Shown: positions 36,504-45,313, counted from the stretch's first letter. The stretch: 59,059 bases of DNA from Arthrobacter hankyongi (GCF_022012395.1 NZ_JAKLTQ010000027.1:1-59059); one strand, 5' to 3'. Notes: generated from the sequence alone by a model not told the origin. Made by a program: numbers and translations.

Positions 36504-37325
36504 ATGCGCGAACTCCAGGCCACCATCATTGAAGAAATGGGTGTGAAGCCCGCCATCGATCCGGCCCAGGAAGTGGCCAAGCGGGTCGCGTTCCTCAAGG
36601 CCTACCTCAAGGCCACCGGCACCCAGGGATTCGTGCTGGGCATCAGCGGCGGCATCGATTCGACGCTGGCCGGCAAGCTGGCGCAGCTGGCCGTGGAGGA
36701 GCTCGCCGCCGAAGGCATCGACGCCGGCTTCGTCGCCGTGCGCCTGCCCTACAAGGTCCAGCACGACGAGGCGGACGCCCAGGCCGCGCTGGAGTTCATC
36801 CGGCCCAAGACGGTCCAGACCTTCAACATCGGCCCGGCCGTGGACGGCTTCGAGTCCGAATTCGCCGGCACCACCGGCCGGGAGCTCTCCGACTTCGGCA
36901 AGGGCAACGTCAAGGCCCGGTCCCGGATGATCGCCCAGTATGCGCTGGCCGGGGAGCACAACTACCTGGTCATCGGCACCGACCACGGGGCCGAGTCCGT
37001 CACCGGCTTCTTCACCAAGTACGGCGACGGCGGGGTGGACGTCCTGCCGCTGTTCGGCCTGAACAAGCGGCAGAACCGGCAGCTGCTGGCCTACCTCGGC
37101 GCGCACGACGCACTGCATGCCAAGGTGCCCACCGCGGACCTGCTGGATCACCGGCCCGGGCGCACGGACGAGGACGAGCTGGGGCTGAAGTACGACCAGA
37201 TCGACGACTACCTCGAAGGCCGGCAGGTGCCGGACGAGGTGGCCGCGGCAATCGAGCAGAAGTATTTGCGCACCCGGCACAAGCGCACCGTGCCGGTGAG
37301 CATCTTCGACAAATGGTGGCAGTAG
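36504..37325 (+). CDS. nadE: Ammonia-dependent NAD+ synthetase
   Basis: ATP-dependent amidation of nicotinic acid adenine dinucleotide to NAD+. The PP-loop [19 protein letters not shown] (SGGxDS), the [18 protein letters not shown] segment, [20 protein letters not shown] and [20 protein letters not shown] are diagnostic of the short, ammonia-using NadE. Length is 273 aa from ATG 36504 (275 from 36498); there is no glutaminase domain. Confidence 0.95.
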   Translation: MRELQATIIEEMGVKPAIDPAQEVAKRVAFLKAYLKATGTQGFVLGISGGIDSTLAGKLAQLAVEELAAEGIDAGFVAVRLPYKVQHDEADAQAALEFIRPKTVQTFNIGPAVDGFESEFAGTTGRELSDFGKGNVKARSRMIAQYALAGEHNYLVIGTDHGAESVTGFFTKYGDGGVDVLPLFGLNKRQNRQLLAYLGAHDALHAKVPTADLLDHRPGRTDEDELGLKYDQIDDYLEGRQVPDEVAAAIEQKYLRTRHKRTVPVSIFDKWWQ

Positions 37326-37333
37326 CTATTCGG

Positions 37334-37339
37334 TAACCT
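37334..37339 (+). promoter_or_regulatory. -10 box for leaderless xthA
   Basis: TAACCT, 7 nt, then GTG at 37347. The box is only 9 nt after the nadE stop, so xthA has its own start in addition to any read-through. Confidence 0.5.
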
Positions 37340-37346
37340 AGGCACT

Positions 37347-38150
37347 GTGAAGATTGCTACCTGGAATGTGAACTCCATCCGTGCCCGTGCCGACCGGGTC
37401 GAAGCCTGGCTGCAGCGCTCCGACGTCGATGTGCTGGCCATCCAGGAAACCAAGGCCAAGGATGAGAACTTTCCCTGGGAGCTCTTCGAGAAGAACGACT
37501 ACGAGGTGGCCCACTTCGGCCTGAGCCAGTGGAACGGCGTCGCGATCGCCTCGCGGGTGGGGCTCGACGACGTCGAACGCACCTTCGTGGGCCAGCCGCC
37601 GTTCGGCAAGAGCGGGCTGAACCCGGTCGCGGAGGCGCGCGCCATCGGCGCCACCTGCGGCGGGATGCGCGTCTGGAGCCTGTACGTACCCAATGGCCGG
37701 GCCCTGGACGATGAGCACATGCCCTACAAGCTGGCGTGGCTGGACGGACTGCGGAGCCAGGCCCGGAGCTGGCTGGACGCGAACCCGCAGGCGCAGATCG
37801 CGCTGATGGGCGACTGGAACATCGCCCCGCAGGACGACGACGTCTGGGACATCGAGTTCTTCCGGCGCGAGGGGCTCACCCACGTGAGCGAACCCGAGCG
37901 GGCCGCCTTCCGGGCGATCGAGGAGGCGGGCTTCGCCGACGTCGTCCGGCTCCACAACCCCGGCCCCGGCGTGTACACCTACTGGGACTACACCCAGCTG
38001 CGCTTCCCCAAGAAGGAAGGCATGCGGATCGACTTCGTGCTGGCCTCCCCCGCCCTGGCGGCCCGGGTCACCGGGGCCGTGATCGACCGGGACGAACGCA
38101 AGGGAAAGGGCGCCTCGGACCACGCACCCGTGATCGTGGAACTGGACTAG
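37347..38150 (+). CDS. xthA: Exodeoxyribonuclease III / AP endonuclease
   Basis: Base-excision repair nuclease with 3'-5' exonuclease and AP-site cleavage activity. KIATWNVNSIRAR, LAIQETKAKDENFP (metal-binding Glu), MGDWNIAPQDDDVWD, RRIDFVL-like MRIDFVLASP and the terminal SDHAPVIVEL are the EEP-fold motifs. Full length at 267 aa. The GTG start is supported by the leaderless -10 spacing. Confidence 0.93.
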   Translation: MKIATWNVNSIRARADRVEAWLQRSDVDVLAIQETKAKDENFPWELFEKNDYEVAHFGLSQWNGVAIASRVGLDDVERTFVGQPPFGKSGLNPVAEARAIGATCGGMRVWSLYVPNGRALDDEHMPYKLAWLDGLRSQARSWLDANPQAQIALMGDWNIAPQDDDVWDIEFFRREGLTHVSEPERAAFRAIEEAGFADVVRLHNPGPGVYTYWDYTQLRFPKKEGMRIDFVLASPALAARVTGAVIDRDERKGKGASDHAPVIVELD

Positions 38151-38155
38151 CCACC

Positions 38156-38986
38156 ATGACTGGGAGATTCCCGTACGTCTCCTTCCTGCGGATCTACGAG
38201 CCGCTGGACGCCTTCGACGACCAGCAGCAGCTGCTCATCCTGGCCCAGCGCGGCAGGGACCGGGAAGCCACCGAACAGCTGGACCGCAGCGAGTCGCTGC
38301 GGCGGATCACCCGCCCGGTCTCGGATCCGTTCCCGCATGACGGCCAGGACATCGTGCGGGTGCTGCGCTACCCGTCCGCCGAGGGACTGAGCACCCCGTA
38401 CTACTGCCCCAACCAGCTCGCGGTGCGCAGCACGCTGGCCGCCGAATCCCTGACCCAGAACCTGCGCAACCCGCTGCTGGGACTGCTGGTGCCCGATGCC
38501 GCGCGGGTGGCCCAGCAGGAGCGGCTGGACCCGGACAGCTTCGCCGAGTCGCTGTCCAAGCTGCATACCCGCAGCGCCACCTGGGGCATCCCGTTCGGCT
38601 GGTTCGTGCTGTTCCGGGAGGATGACCGGATCGAGGTGGTCGAGGACGACGGCGGCATCGAAACCGTGCGGCTGGCCGCGCCGATCTCCCAGTGCATCGA
38701 CCGGGCCCGCTACGCCGCGGCCTCGCTGGCGATCGCCGCCCCCGGACTGGACCTGCTCGAGGAGCTCACCGAAATCACCGAGTGGCTCGAGACCTTCTCG
38801 CTCGCCGGCATCGTGGAACTGGACTACGGGGAGCTGGCCCACCTGGTCTTCCCGGACGATTCCCCCGGCGATGTGCGCGCCGGCATCGAATGCCTGGTCG
38901 AAGGCGACATGACCGGCGCGGCGGCGGCCTACCGCCGGCTGGCCGCACGCTGGATCAAGATCCGGCAACTGGCCCGGGCCTCCTGA
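38156..38986 (+). CDS. Conserved actinobacterial protein of unknown function
   Basis: A 276-residue soluble protein beginning MTGRFPYVSFLRIYEPLDAF, with RVLRYPSAEGLSTPYYCPNQLAVRS, WGIPFGWFVLFREDDR and a long acidic/helical C-terminus (LEELTEITEWLETFSLAGIVELDYGEL). I do not recognise a domain. It starts 5 nt after xthA on the same strand, so it is probably co-transcribed. No signal peptide or membrane segment. Confidence 0.7.
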   Translation: MTGRFPYVSFLRIYEPLDAFDDQQQLLILAQRGRDREATEQLDRSESLRRITRPVSDPFPHDGQDIVRVLRYPSAEGLSTPYYCPNQLAVRSTLAAESLTQNLRNPLLGLLVPDAARVAQQERLDPDSFAESLSKLHTRSATWGIPFGWFVLFREDDRIEVVEDDGGIETVRLAAPISQCIDRARYAAASLAIAAPGLDLLEELTEITEWLETFSLAGIVELDYGELAHLVFPDDSPGDVRAGIECLVEGDMTGAAAAYRRLAARWIKIRQLARAS

Positions 38987-38992
38987 CCTTGC

Positions 38993-38998
38993 CAGAAT
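38993..38998 (+). promoter_or_regulatory. -10-like box for leaderless GH13 gene
   Basis: CAGAAT, 6 nt, then ATG at 39005. A weak match. Confidence 0.35.
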
Positions 38999-39004
38999 GA
39001 AGGC

Positions 39005-40726
39005 ATGTCCACTGCACAGACAGGATTTGGCAACGTGGCCGGCCGGACTTCGCGTCAGCCCTGGTGGCGGGACGCGGTGGTCTACCAGATCTACCCGCGC
39101 TCCTTCGCGGACGCCAACGGGGACGGCATGGGGGACCTGGCCGGCATCAGCGCGAAACTGCCCTACCTGAAGAACCTGGGCGTGGACGCCCTCTGGCTCA
39201 GCCCGTTCTATGCCTCCCCGCAGGCCGACGCCGGCTACGACGTCGCGGACTACCGCGCGGTGGATCCGCTCTTCGGCAGCCTGGCGGACTTCGACGGCCT
39301 GCTGGCAAGGGCCCACGAACTGGGACTGAAACTGATCGTGGACCTGGTCCCGAACCATACCTCGGACGAGCACGTGTGGTTCCGGCAGGCGCGCACCGCC
39401 GCCCCGGGCTCGCCCGAACGGGCCCGCTACATCTTCCGCGACGGCAGGGGCCGGGGCGGGGCGCAGCCGCCAAACAACTGGCAGTCGGTGTTCGGCGGCA
39501 GCGCCTGGACCCGGCTCGCCGGGCCGGACGGCCGCCCCGGCCAGTGGTACCTGCACCTGTTCGACACCCGCCAGCCGGACCTGAACTGGGACAACCCCGA
39601 GGTCCGCGCGGAGATAGTCTCCGTGCTGCGGTTCTGGCTGGACCGCGGCGTGGACGGCTTCCGGGTGGATGTGGCCCACGGGCTGGTCAAGGCCGCGGGG
39701 CTGCCGGACTGGTCCGCCCGCTCCGCCATGGTGGCCGGCAGCGCGCTGGACAACCGGGAAAACCCCGTGCCCGCCGCGCCGCCGTACTTCGACCAGGACG
39801 GCGTGCACGAGATCTTCCGGCAATGGCACCGCGTGCTGGCCGAATACCCCGGGGACCGGATGATGGTGGCCGAGGCGTGGGTGGAGCCGGCCGAGAGGCT
39901 CTTTGCCTATGTGCGCCCGGACGAAATGCAGCAGGCCTTCAACTTCGGCTACCTGCTGGCCGGCTGGGACGCGGTGCGGATGAGCCGGAGCATCGACGAG
40001 TCCCTGCTGGCCGCCGCCACGGTTGGCGCGCCCGGCACCTGGGTGCTCTCCAACCACGACACCGTGCGGCACACCTCCCGGTTCGGGCTGTCGGATCCCA
40101 CCAGCTACCCGAAGGGCATCGGCGCCGAGGACGAACAGCCCGACGAAGAGCTCGGCCTGGCCCGGGCCCGCACCGCCGCGCTGGTCATGCTCGCACTGCC
40201 CGGCTCCGCGTACATCTACCAGGGCGAGGAACTCGGCCTGCCCGAGCACACCACGCTGCCGGCCGAGGCCCGGCAGGATCCCAGCTTTTTCCGCACCGGC
40301 GGCGCCGAACGCGGCCGGGACGGTTCCCGGGTGCCGCTGCCGTGGCGGGCCGCGGACCGCGGCTACGGCTGGGGCTCGTCCCGGCACGCACCCTGGCTGC
40401 CGCAGCCGGCCAGCTTTGCGCGCTACGCCGCGGACCGGCAGGTGGGAGTAGACGGTTCCACCTACGAGTTCTACCGCCACGCCCTGCGGCTGCGCGCCGG
40501 CCACGGCCTGGGCCACGGCAGCCTGGTCTGGAGCGACGCACACAACCCGGCGGCCGGAATCCTGTCCTACCACAACCACTCGCTGCTGGTGCTGGCCAAC
40601 ATGGGCAAGGGGCCGGTGCCGCTGCCGGCCGGCTACCGGGTGGTGCTGGCCTCCGGCCCCGGCACGGCAGACGGCGGCGTGCTGGCCGCGGACGCGGCGG
40701 TCTGGCTGCTGCCCAACGGCAGTTAG
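39005..40726 (+). CDS. GH13 alpha-glucosidase / oligo-1,6-glucosidase
   Basis: A 573-residue cytosolic glycoside hydrolase of family 13. Conserved regions are VVYQIYPRSFADANGDGMGDLAGI, LVPNHTSDEH, the nucleophile Asp in GFRVDVAHGL, the acid/base Glu in MVAEAWVEP and the third Asp in LSNHDTVRH. The QPDLNWDNPEVR segment and the overall layout fit alpha-glucosidases hydrolysing maltose- or isomaltose-type oligosaccharides. No signal peptide. No sugar transporter or regulator is adjacent, so the substrate stays open. Confidence 0.9.
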   Translation: MSTAQTGFGNVAGRTSRQPWWRDAVVYQIYPRSFADANGDGMGDLAGISAKLPYLKNLGVDALWLSPFYASPQADAGYDVADYRAVDPLFGSLADFDGLLARAHELGLKLIVDLVPNHTSDEHVWFRQARTAAPGSPERARYIFRDGRGRGGAQPPNNWQSVFGGSAWTRLAGPDGRPGQWYLHLFDTRQPDLNWDNPEVRAEIVSVLRFWLDRGVDGFRVDVAHGLVKAAGLPDWSARSAMVAGSALDNRENPVPAAPPYFDQDGVHEIFRQWHRVLAEYPGDRMMVAEAWVEPAERLFAYVRPDEMQQAFNFGYLLAGWDAVRMSRSIDESLLAAATVGAPGTWVLSNHDTVRHTSRFGLSDPTSYPKGIGAEDEQPDEELGLARARTAALVMLALPGSAYIYQGEELGLPEHTTLPAEARQDPSFFRTGGAERGRDGSRVPLPWRAADRGYGWGSSRHAPWLPQPASFARYAADRQVGVDGSTYEFYRHALRLRAGHGLGHGSLVWSDAHNPAAGILSYHNHSLLVLANMGKGPVPLPAGYRVVLASGPGTADGGVLAADAAVWLLPNGS

Positions 40727-40744
40727 GTTGGTTATCCGGCGCGC

Positions 40745-41359
40745 TCAGTGCACGCGGTGGTCGGCGCGGACCAGCCGGGAGCGGGCGCCGGCGCCGATGC
40801 TGAGCACCACCGGCGGGTCGAAACCCACCACCTGGTCCAGTGCCTCGACCAGCTCCATGATGTCCGCAGCCACCGCCTGCGGGGCCACGCCCGGCCGCGG
40901 CAGCACCCGCAGCCGCAGTCCCGGCACGCGGCGGTATTCGTAGGCTGCGACCGACGCATGCAGGATGTTGGGGCGTTCATGCAGCGCCGCCTTGAGCGCC
41001 TGCTCGGCCACCTCGCTGCCCAGCGACACGATGCCGGGCGCGCCGTCGCCGTCGTAATCCACCACCACGGTACCCAGGCGGCCGCTGCCCTGCTGGACGG
41101 TCCAGCCCAGCAGCAGCAGGAGGACCACCACCAGCCCGCCGGCGGCCGCCAGCCACACCCAGCTGCCGGGTTGGCCGGGCAGCGTGGTGTCCGCCAGCAG
41201 TTGGTCCAGCCGATTCCCCGCCTCCGCCGTGGCCGACCGCCACCAGCGGGCTACCGGTTCGAAGACCGCGAGCGCCACCACCAGCGCGCCGGCGGCCATC
41301 AGCGCCAGCCCGCAGACGGCCAGCACCACCCGGTTGAGCGCGCGCGGGGTCTGGTTCAC
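40745..41359 (-). CDS. AmaP-like membrane anchor protein
   Basis: A 204-residue protein with two N-terminal transmembrane helices (VVLAVCGLALMAAGALVVALAV and WVWLAAAGGLVVVLLLLLGW) and a C-terminal soluble domain (GIVSLGSEVAEQALKAALHERPNI, LRLRVLPRPGVAPQAVAADIMELVEAL). This matches alkaline-shock membrane anchor (AmaP) proteins, which tether Asp23. It is the last of five coupled genes; the GTG start overlaps the previous stop by 4 nt. Confidence 0.75.
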   Translation of the reverse strand: MNQTPRALNRVVLAVCGLALMAAGALVVALAVFEPVARWWRSATAEAGNRLDQLLADTTLPGQPGSWVWLAAAGGLVVVLLLLLGWTVQQGSGRLGTVVVDYDGDGAPGIVSLGSEVAEQALKAALHERPNILHASVAAYEYRRVPGLRLRVLPRPGVAPQAVAADIMELVEALDQVVGFDPPVVLSIGAGARSRLVRADHRVH

Positions 41360-41958
41360 TGCCCCACCACCCCGGAGGCGGAGACCCGCACGGTCACCAG
41401 CGGCACCGGCTCGATCCCGGTGCGTGCCAGTTCGTCCTCGACCGCGGCCTGGATGGCCACCTCGCTGACCGGCCTGCCCGAAGTGGGCCGCAACTGGACC
41501 TCGACCGTGCTGCGGGTGACGGTCACCAGCACCTGTTCACGGGTCACATTCGCGGCCAGCCGGGCCCGCCGGGCCAGGGCGGCGGCGATGACCTCGTCAT
41601 CGACCACCACGATCCCGCGCCGGCTGGGGAGCAGGTGGCGGTGCAGCCGGCCGGGCAACACGCCCTGCAGGAAAAAGACCAGTCCGGCCAGCAGGATCAG
41701 GGTTCCGGACGCGCCCAGAACCAGCGGGCTGGCATTGTCCGGCAGCTGGTTTAGCCAGGCGGCGAAGCCCCGCGGGTCCAGCAGCCAGGGCGGCTGGCCG
41801 ATGGCTTCGAGCAGCACTTCCAGCAGCACGTACAGGCACAGCGCCGCCAGCAGGAAGGCCAGAATGAGGGAGGCCGGCGCCCGGGAGCTGTGCATTTCGC
41901 GCCGCACCAGGCCGGCCCGCAGGCTGTCCCGCGCCGTGTCGTCCCTGAGCTGGGTCAC
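41356..41958 (-). CDS. DUF6286-like membrane protein of Asp23 cluster
   Basis: A 200-residue protein with two transmembrane helices (LILAFLLAALCLYVLLEVLLEAI and LVLGASGTLILLAGLVFFLQGVL) around a short loop, then a cytosolic or external alpha/beta domain (GIVVVDDEVIAAALARRARLAANVTREQVLVTVTRSTVEVQLRPTSG). Found with Asp23 genes in Actinobacteria as I recall; function in envelope homeostasis is inferred. GTG start with a 4-nt overlap. Confidence 0.7.
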   Translation of the reverse strand: MTQLRDDTARDSLRAGLVRREMHSSRAPASLILAFLLAALCLYVLLEVLLEAIGQPPWLLDPRGFAAWLNQLPDNASPLVLGASGTLILLAGLVFFLQGVLPGRLHRHLLPSRRGIVVVDDEVIAAALARRARLAANVTREQVLVTVTRSTVEVQLRPTSGRPVSEVAIQAAVEDELARTGIEPVPLVTVRVSASGVVGQ

Positions 41959-42329
41959 CGCACCCGGCCCCCTTCCCGGATCCGCACGCCCGTGACCCGG
42001 ATGTCCACGCGGCTCAGCGCCGAACCGCTCAGCTGCGCGATCCGGTCCAGGATCCGGCCCTTGGCGGCCTGCAGCCGCTCCCGAACGGTCCCGTCGAAGC
42101 CGGCCACAAGGCGCGGATCCGCCACCACCCGGTCCAGGGCCGGAATGCCCAGCGGCAGCGACAGGGCCAGGGCCAGCGAGCCATTGTCATCCCGCCAGGC
42201 GGCACGGACCAGTTCCGGCGCGACGCCCAGCACCTCGCCGGCCACCCCCTGCGCGGTGCTGGTCAGGGCCTGGGTGCTCACGCGGGTGTGGCCGGTTAGG
42301 CTCCGGCCCGCGTCCGTGCCGCCGCTCAT
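41955..42329 (-). CDS. Small Asp23-cluster protein
   Basis: A 124-residue soluble protein: STAQGVAGEVLGVAPELVRAAWRDDNGSLALALSLPLGIPAL and RVDIRVTGVRIREGGRV. The beta-alpha pattern resembles a short Asp23/Gls24-type domain but the match is weak. ATG at 42329 overlaps the preceding stop (ATGA), and its stop overlaps the next GTG. Confidence 0.6.
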   Translation of the reverse strand: MSGGTDAGRSLTGHTRVSTQALTSTAQGVAGEVLGVAPELVRAAWRDDNGSLALALSLPLGIPALDRVVADPRLVAGFDGTVRERLQAAKGRILDRIAQLSGSALSRVDIRVTGVRIREGGRVR

Positions 42330-42517
42330 GAAGAGGAACGCCGCCCGGTCAGAGCGTCGCGGATGCCGCGCAGGTCCAGCTTGCCCTCGGCCGCCCGGCC
42401 GCACAGGGCCCCGGCGGCCAGGAAGACGAGCATGATCAGGAACCCCCAGAACCGGTAGCTGAGCGTGGCCCAGGCCAGGACCGCTCCGGCTGCCATTCCC
42501 ACCACTGTGTAGCTCAT
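42326..42517 (-). CDS. Small two-helix membrane protein (Asp23 cluster)
   Basis: A 63-residue protein with two hydrophobic helices (TVVGMAAGAVLAWATLSY and WGFLIMLVFLAAGALCGRAAEGKLDL), similar in size and place to the small DUF2273-like proteins of alkaline-shock operons. ATG at 42517 gives MSYTVVG. Its stop overlaps the next start. Confidence 0.65.
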   Translation of the reverse strand: MSYTVVGMAAGAVLAWATLSYRFWGFLIMLVFLAAGALCGRAAEGKLDLRGIRDALTGRRSSS

Positions 42518-42573
42518 CCAAGCCTCGCTTCCCCGCCCTGTGGAGCGTTCCTGCGGCCAGCCACCGGCGCGTC

Positions 42574-42996
42574 TCACGGCGCGGGCGTCCGGGCCGGCTT
42601 CTCCACCGCCCGGGCCTCGCTGAGCCCGGGCAGATGGACATCGTTGATCTCCACGTTGACCTCGATGACTTCCAGGCCTACCAGGTCCTCGACGGCCTGG
42701 TAGACGGCGGCGCGGACCCGGGCGGCCAGGTCCTGCAGCGGCTCGCCGTACAACGCCACCAGGCTCACGTCCACGGCCACCTGGGTCTGGCCGACCTCCA
42801 CGCGCACACCCTGGTTCTGCTCGCCGCCGCCGACCGCATCCCGCAGGGCGCTCAGGGCCCGGGCACTGCCGGCACCCAGCGCGAAAACCCCGGGTACGGC
42901 GCGCGCCGCGATCGCGGCCACCTTGGCCACGGCGGTCTCGGCAATAACGGTGCGGCCGGGGGCCGGCAGCGCACCCGGTCCAGCTGGTTCTTCCAT
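42574..42996 (-). CDS. Asp23/Gls24 family envelope stress protein
   Basis: A 140-residue Asp23 protein: RTVIAETAVAKVAAIAARAVPGVFALGAG, VRVEVGQTQVAVDVSLVALYGEPLQDLAARVRAAVYQAVEDLVGLEVIEVNVEINDVHLPG. Such proteins form membrane-tethered networks with AmaP in Gram-positives and affect cell-wall homeostasis. It is the first gene of the cluster; ATG at 42996 (MEEPAGPG) was chosen as the start of the conserved part. Confidence 0.8.
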   Translation of the reverse strand: MEEPAGPGALPAPGRTVIAETAVAKVAAIAARAVPGVFALGAGSARALSALRDAVGGGEQNQGVRVEVGQTQVAVDVSLVALYGEPLQDLAARVRAAVYQAVEDLVGLEVIEVNVEINDVHLPGLSEARAVEKPARTPAP

Positions 42997-43057
42997 CTCG
43001 GTCCCCCGTGTCGGCCGGTCGCAGTGGTTCCTTGTGTTCTCCTGCTGCCAGCCTACT

Positions 43058-43591
43058 TCAGCTTGCGCAATTAGCCGCCAGCCAGTCCTGGATCGGTTCC
43101 ACGGCATCGAGGAAGGCCTCGTCGTCGAACTCCTCGTTGGCGTTGTTCTTGGCGAGCACCTTTTCGAGGTGGGCGAAATCCTTCTCCAGCGCCCGCGGAA
43201 CCCGGTTGCGCGTCTTGGCTACCTGGGCCTCGAGATCGGCCAGCTCTTCTTGATCCACTTCGGTCAGGAAACTCAGCGGCACCAGCAGCAGCACGGCCAC
43301 GTTGGCGGCCACGGCCACGCAGGCCTCCTGCCGGCCCGAATAGCTGCCCCATTGCGCGCTGCGGCTCATGGATTTGCCCGGCTGCGGCGTCTGGCTGCCG
43401 GGCTCCTGCGGCCGCGCGGCCGGGCCGGTTCCGCCCGCGGTAGCCGGCGGGACAGCTGCCGGCGGGGGTGTGGCGGCCGTCGCCGAGGCGCCGGACGTGG
43501 CGTCCGGGCCGGGAACTGCCGGCGGGCTGCAGGAGGTAAGTGCCAGGACCGCCGCTGCGGCCACCGTGGCAACCTGGAAACAGACGTGCAC
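43058..43591 (-). CDS. Putative lipoprotein of unknown function
   Basis: A 177-residue protein with a lipobox (VLALTSC, Cys at about 22), a Pro/Ala/Gly linker of about 60 residues and a C-terminal helical domain with charged heptads (EELADLEAQVAKTRNRVPRALEKDFAHLEKVLAKN) ending with a Cys. GTG at 43591 is placed behind GAAGGGAG. No family recognised. Confidence 0.65.
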   Translation of the reverse strand: MHVCFQVATVAAAAVLALTSCSPPAVPGPDATSGASATAATPPPAAVPPATAGGTGPAARPQEPGSQTPQPGKSMSRSAQWGSYSGRQEACVAVAANVAVLLLVPLSFLTEVDQEELADLEAQVAKTRNRVPRALEKDFAHLEKVLAKNNANEEFDDEAFLDAVEPIQDWLAANCAS

Positions 43592-43760
43592 CGGACTCCC
43601 TTCGACTACCCCGCCTATCCTCGGCTGAAAGCTCCATTCCAGCGTATACCGGCCCCTCGTGCCGCAGACAGGCAAAAACGGCCCAACGGCAACAAGCACA
43701 GGGTAATAGCAGCAAAGTCCCAGCCTGCTCCCAGCCTCAGGCAAGTCCTCCCCCTACCCC

Positions 43761-43826
43761 TGAAACTTGGGCGGGATAGATGCTGTTATCAGGCTCGATA
43801 ACAGCATCTATCCCGCCCAAGTTTCA
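43761..43826. repeat. Perfect 30-bp inverted repeat hairpin
   Basis: Arms 43761-43790 and 43797-43826 are perfect reverse complements over 30 nt, separated by AGGCTC. The arms begin TGAAACTTGGGCGGGATAGA. It is far longer than the other terminators in this window and has no T-run on either side. It lies in the 250-nt gap between arsC and the lipoprotein gene, 15 nt beyond the arsC stop. It could be a terminator, a folded palindromic repeat element or a mobile element scar. Nothing else is seen in this gap. Confidence 0.9.
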
Positions 43827-43841
43827 ACGGGGGGTGCGGGG

Positions 43842-44243
43842 TCAGCCGGCCAGTTCCTCGATCAGCGCCTGGACGCGCTTCTTGATGTCGTCCCGGACAC
43901 CGCGGACCATGTCCAGGTCCCGGCCGGCCGGGTCCTCGAGGGCCCAGTCTTCGTACCGCTTGCCGGGGAAGACCGGGCAGGTGTCGCCGCAGCCCATGGT
44001 GATGACGACGTCGGATTCCTGCACGGCCCCGGTGGTGAGGATCTGCGGCACCGCCTGGCTGATGTCGATACCCTCCTCGGCCATGGCCTGCACGGCCACC
44101 GGGTTGACCTTGTCGCCCGGTTCGGAACCGGCGGACAGCACAGTGATGCGGTCCCCGGCCAGCTGCCGCAGGTAGCCGGCGGCCATCTGGGAGCGCCCGG
44201 CGTTGTGCACGCAGACAAAAAGGACGGTGGGCTGGCTGGTCAT
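43842..44243 (-). CDS. arsC: Arsenate reductase (LMW phosphatase-type ArsC)
   Basis: A 133-residue arsenate reductase converting As(V) to As(III). The phosphatase loop FVCVHNAGRSQMA (CX5R-S) holds the nucleophilic Cys; a second Cys pair is in MGCGDTCPVFPGKRYEDWALEDPAG, a motif shared by thioredoxin- and mycothiol-linked ArsC. In a mycothiol-producing actinobacterium the mycothiol route is plausible. ATG 44243 has GAAGGA 9 nt upstream; ATG 44252 overlaps the aqpS stop. Confidence 0.9.
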   Translation of the reverse strand: MTSQPTVLFVCVHNAGRSQMAAGYLRQLAGDRITVLSAGSEPGDKVNPVAVQAMAEEGIDISQAVPQILTTGAVQESDVVITMGCGDTCPVFPGKRYEDWALEDPAGRDLDMVRGVRDDIKKRVQALIEELAG

Positions 44244-44248
44244 CGGGA

Positions 44249-44953
44249 TCATCCTTCGGTGCTGTTTTCGGTGGTCATTTCGGCCGCCGCCTGGGCGGCC
44301 CGGGGGTAGAGCAGGCGGATGAGCACGGCCGCGAGGATCCCGCCGGCCAGCTGCATGGCCACAAAGGGCAGGACCGAGGCCGGGGCGATGCCGGCGAAGG
44401 TGTCGGAGAACATCCGCGCCACGGTGACCGCGGGGTTGGCGAAGCTGGTGGAACTGGTGAACCAGTAGGCCGCGGCGATATACCCGCCGACCGCGAAGGC
44501 GATCATGTCCTTGCGCCCGGCGCGGGCGGCCCCGAAGATCATCAGCAGCAGCCCGGCCGTGGCCACGGCCTCGGCCAGCCACAGCCCGGGCCCGGTGCGC
44601 TGGTTGGCCGAGATGGTGACGGCGGGCAGGTCGAACATCAGGTTCGCCAGCACGGTGCCCAGGATTCCCCCGGCGACCTGGGCGGCGATCAGCGCCCCGG
44701 CTTCCCGCCAGCCGATGACCCCGAGCCAGCGCTCGGCGAGAGTGACCACCGGGTTGAAGGCGGCCGAGACAGGCTGCAGGGCGATGATCAGCGCCACCAG
44801 GACGGCGCCGGTGGCCAGGCTGTTTTCCAACAACTGCAGTCCCGTGTCCTCCGGGGAGAGCCGGGAGGCGGCAATGCCCGAGCCCACCACGGTGGCCACC
44901 AGCAGGGCGGTTCCGATCAGTTCGGCCAGGGAGCGCCGTGCCAGGCCGCTCAT
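44249..44953 (-). CDS. aqpS: Aquaglyceroporin-type arsenite channel
   Basis: A 234-residue MIP-family channel with six predicted helices and two NPA-like boxes, AFNPVVT and FANPAVT (both altered at position 3 or retained as NPA). Placed between arsR and arsC, as in the arsR-aqpS-arsC operon known from Sinorhizobium, where the channel lets arsenite made by ArsC flow out down its gradient. The gene overlaps both neighbours. That it carries arsenite rather than glycerol rests on context. Confidence 0.85.
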   Translation of the reverse strand: MSGLARRSLAELIGTALLVATVVGSGIAASRLSPEDTGLQLLENSLATGAVLVALIIALQPVSAAFNPVVTLAERWLGVIGWREAGALIAAQVAGGILGTVLANLMFDLPAVTISANQRTGPGLWLAEAVATAGLLLMIFGAARAGRKDMIAFAVGGYIAAAYWFTSSTSFANPAVTVARMFSDTFAGIAPASVLPFVAMQLAGGILAAVLIRLLYPRAAQAAAEMTTENSTEG

Positions 44954-45309
44954 GCGCCGGCGCTGGAGATCAGCTTGCCCAGCGAGTCCAGCACGTTCGC
45001 CTCCACCTTGTAGTAGACCCAGACACCGCGCTTGCTGCGCTCCAGCAGTCCGCTCTGGTGCAGCACCTTCAGGTGGTGGCTGATCGTGGGCTGGGACAGG
45101 TCAAAGGCCTCATTCAGGTCGCACACGCAGGCCTCCCCACCCTCGTGCGAGGCCACGAGCGAGAGCAGCCGCAGCCGGACCGGATCGGCCAGGGCTTTCA
45201 GCAGCGGGGCTACCCGCTCGGCCTGGGCCGCAGCCATCGGTTCCCGCGTCAGCGGGGCGCAGCAGGCCACCGTTTCGACCGGGGTCAGTTCAAGTAGGGA
45301 TTTCGACAC
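44950..45309 (-). CDS. arsR: ArsR-type arsenic-responsive repressor
   Basis: A 119-residue winged-helix repressor. The As(III)/Sb(III) site ACVCDLNEAF (CxC) is in the helix before the recognition helix LSQPTISHHLKVLHQSGLL; the wing is ERSKRGVWVYYKV. An extra CC pair (VACCAPL) lies near the N-terminus. GTG at 45309 is chosen as start; the frame is open further upstream through the operator, which is unlikely to be coding. Regulates the aqpS-arsC genes and the divergent cadI gene through the palindrome at 45314-45337. Confidence 0.9.
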   Translation of the reverse strand: MSKSLLELTPVETVACCAPLTREPMAAAQAERVAPLLKALADPVRLRLLSLVASHEGGEACVCDLNEAFDLSQPTISHHLKVLHQSGLLERSKRGVWVYYKVEANVLDSLGKLISSAGA

Positions 45310-45313
45310 ACAT

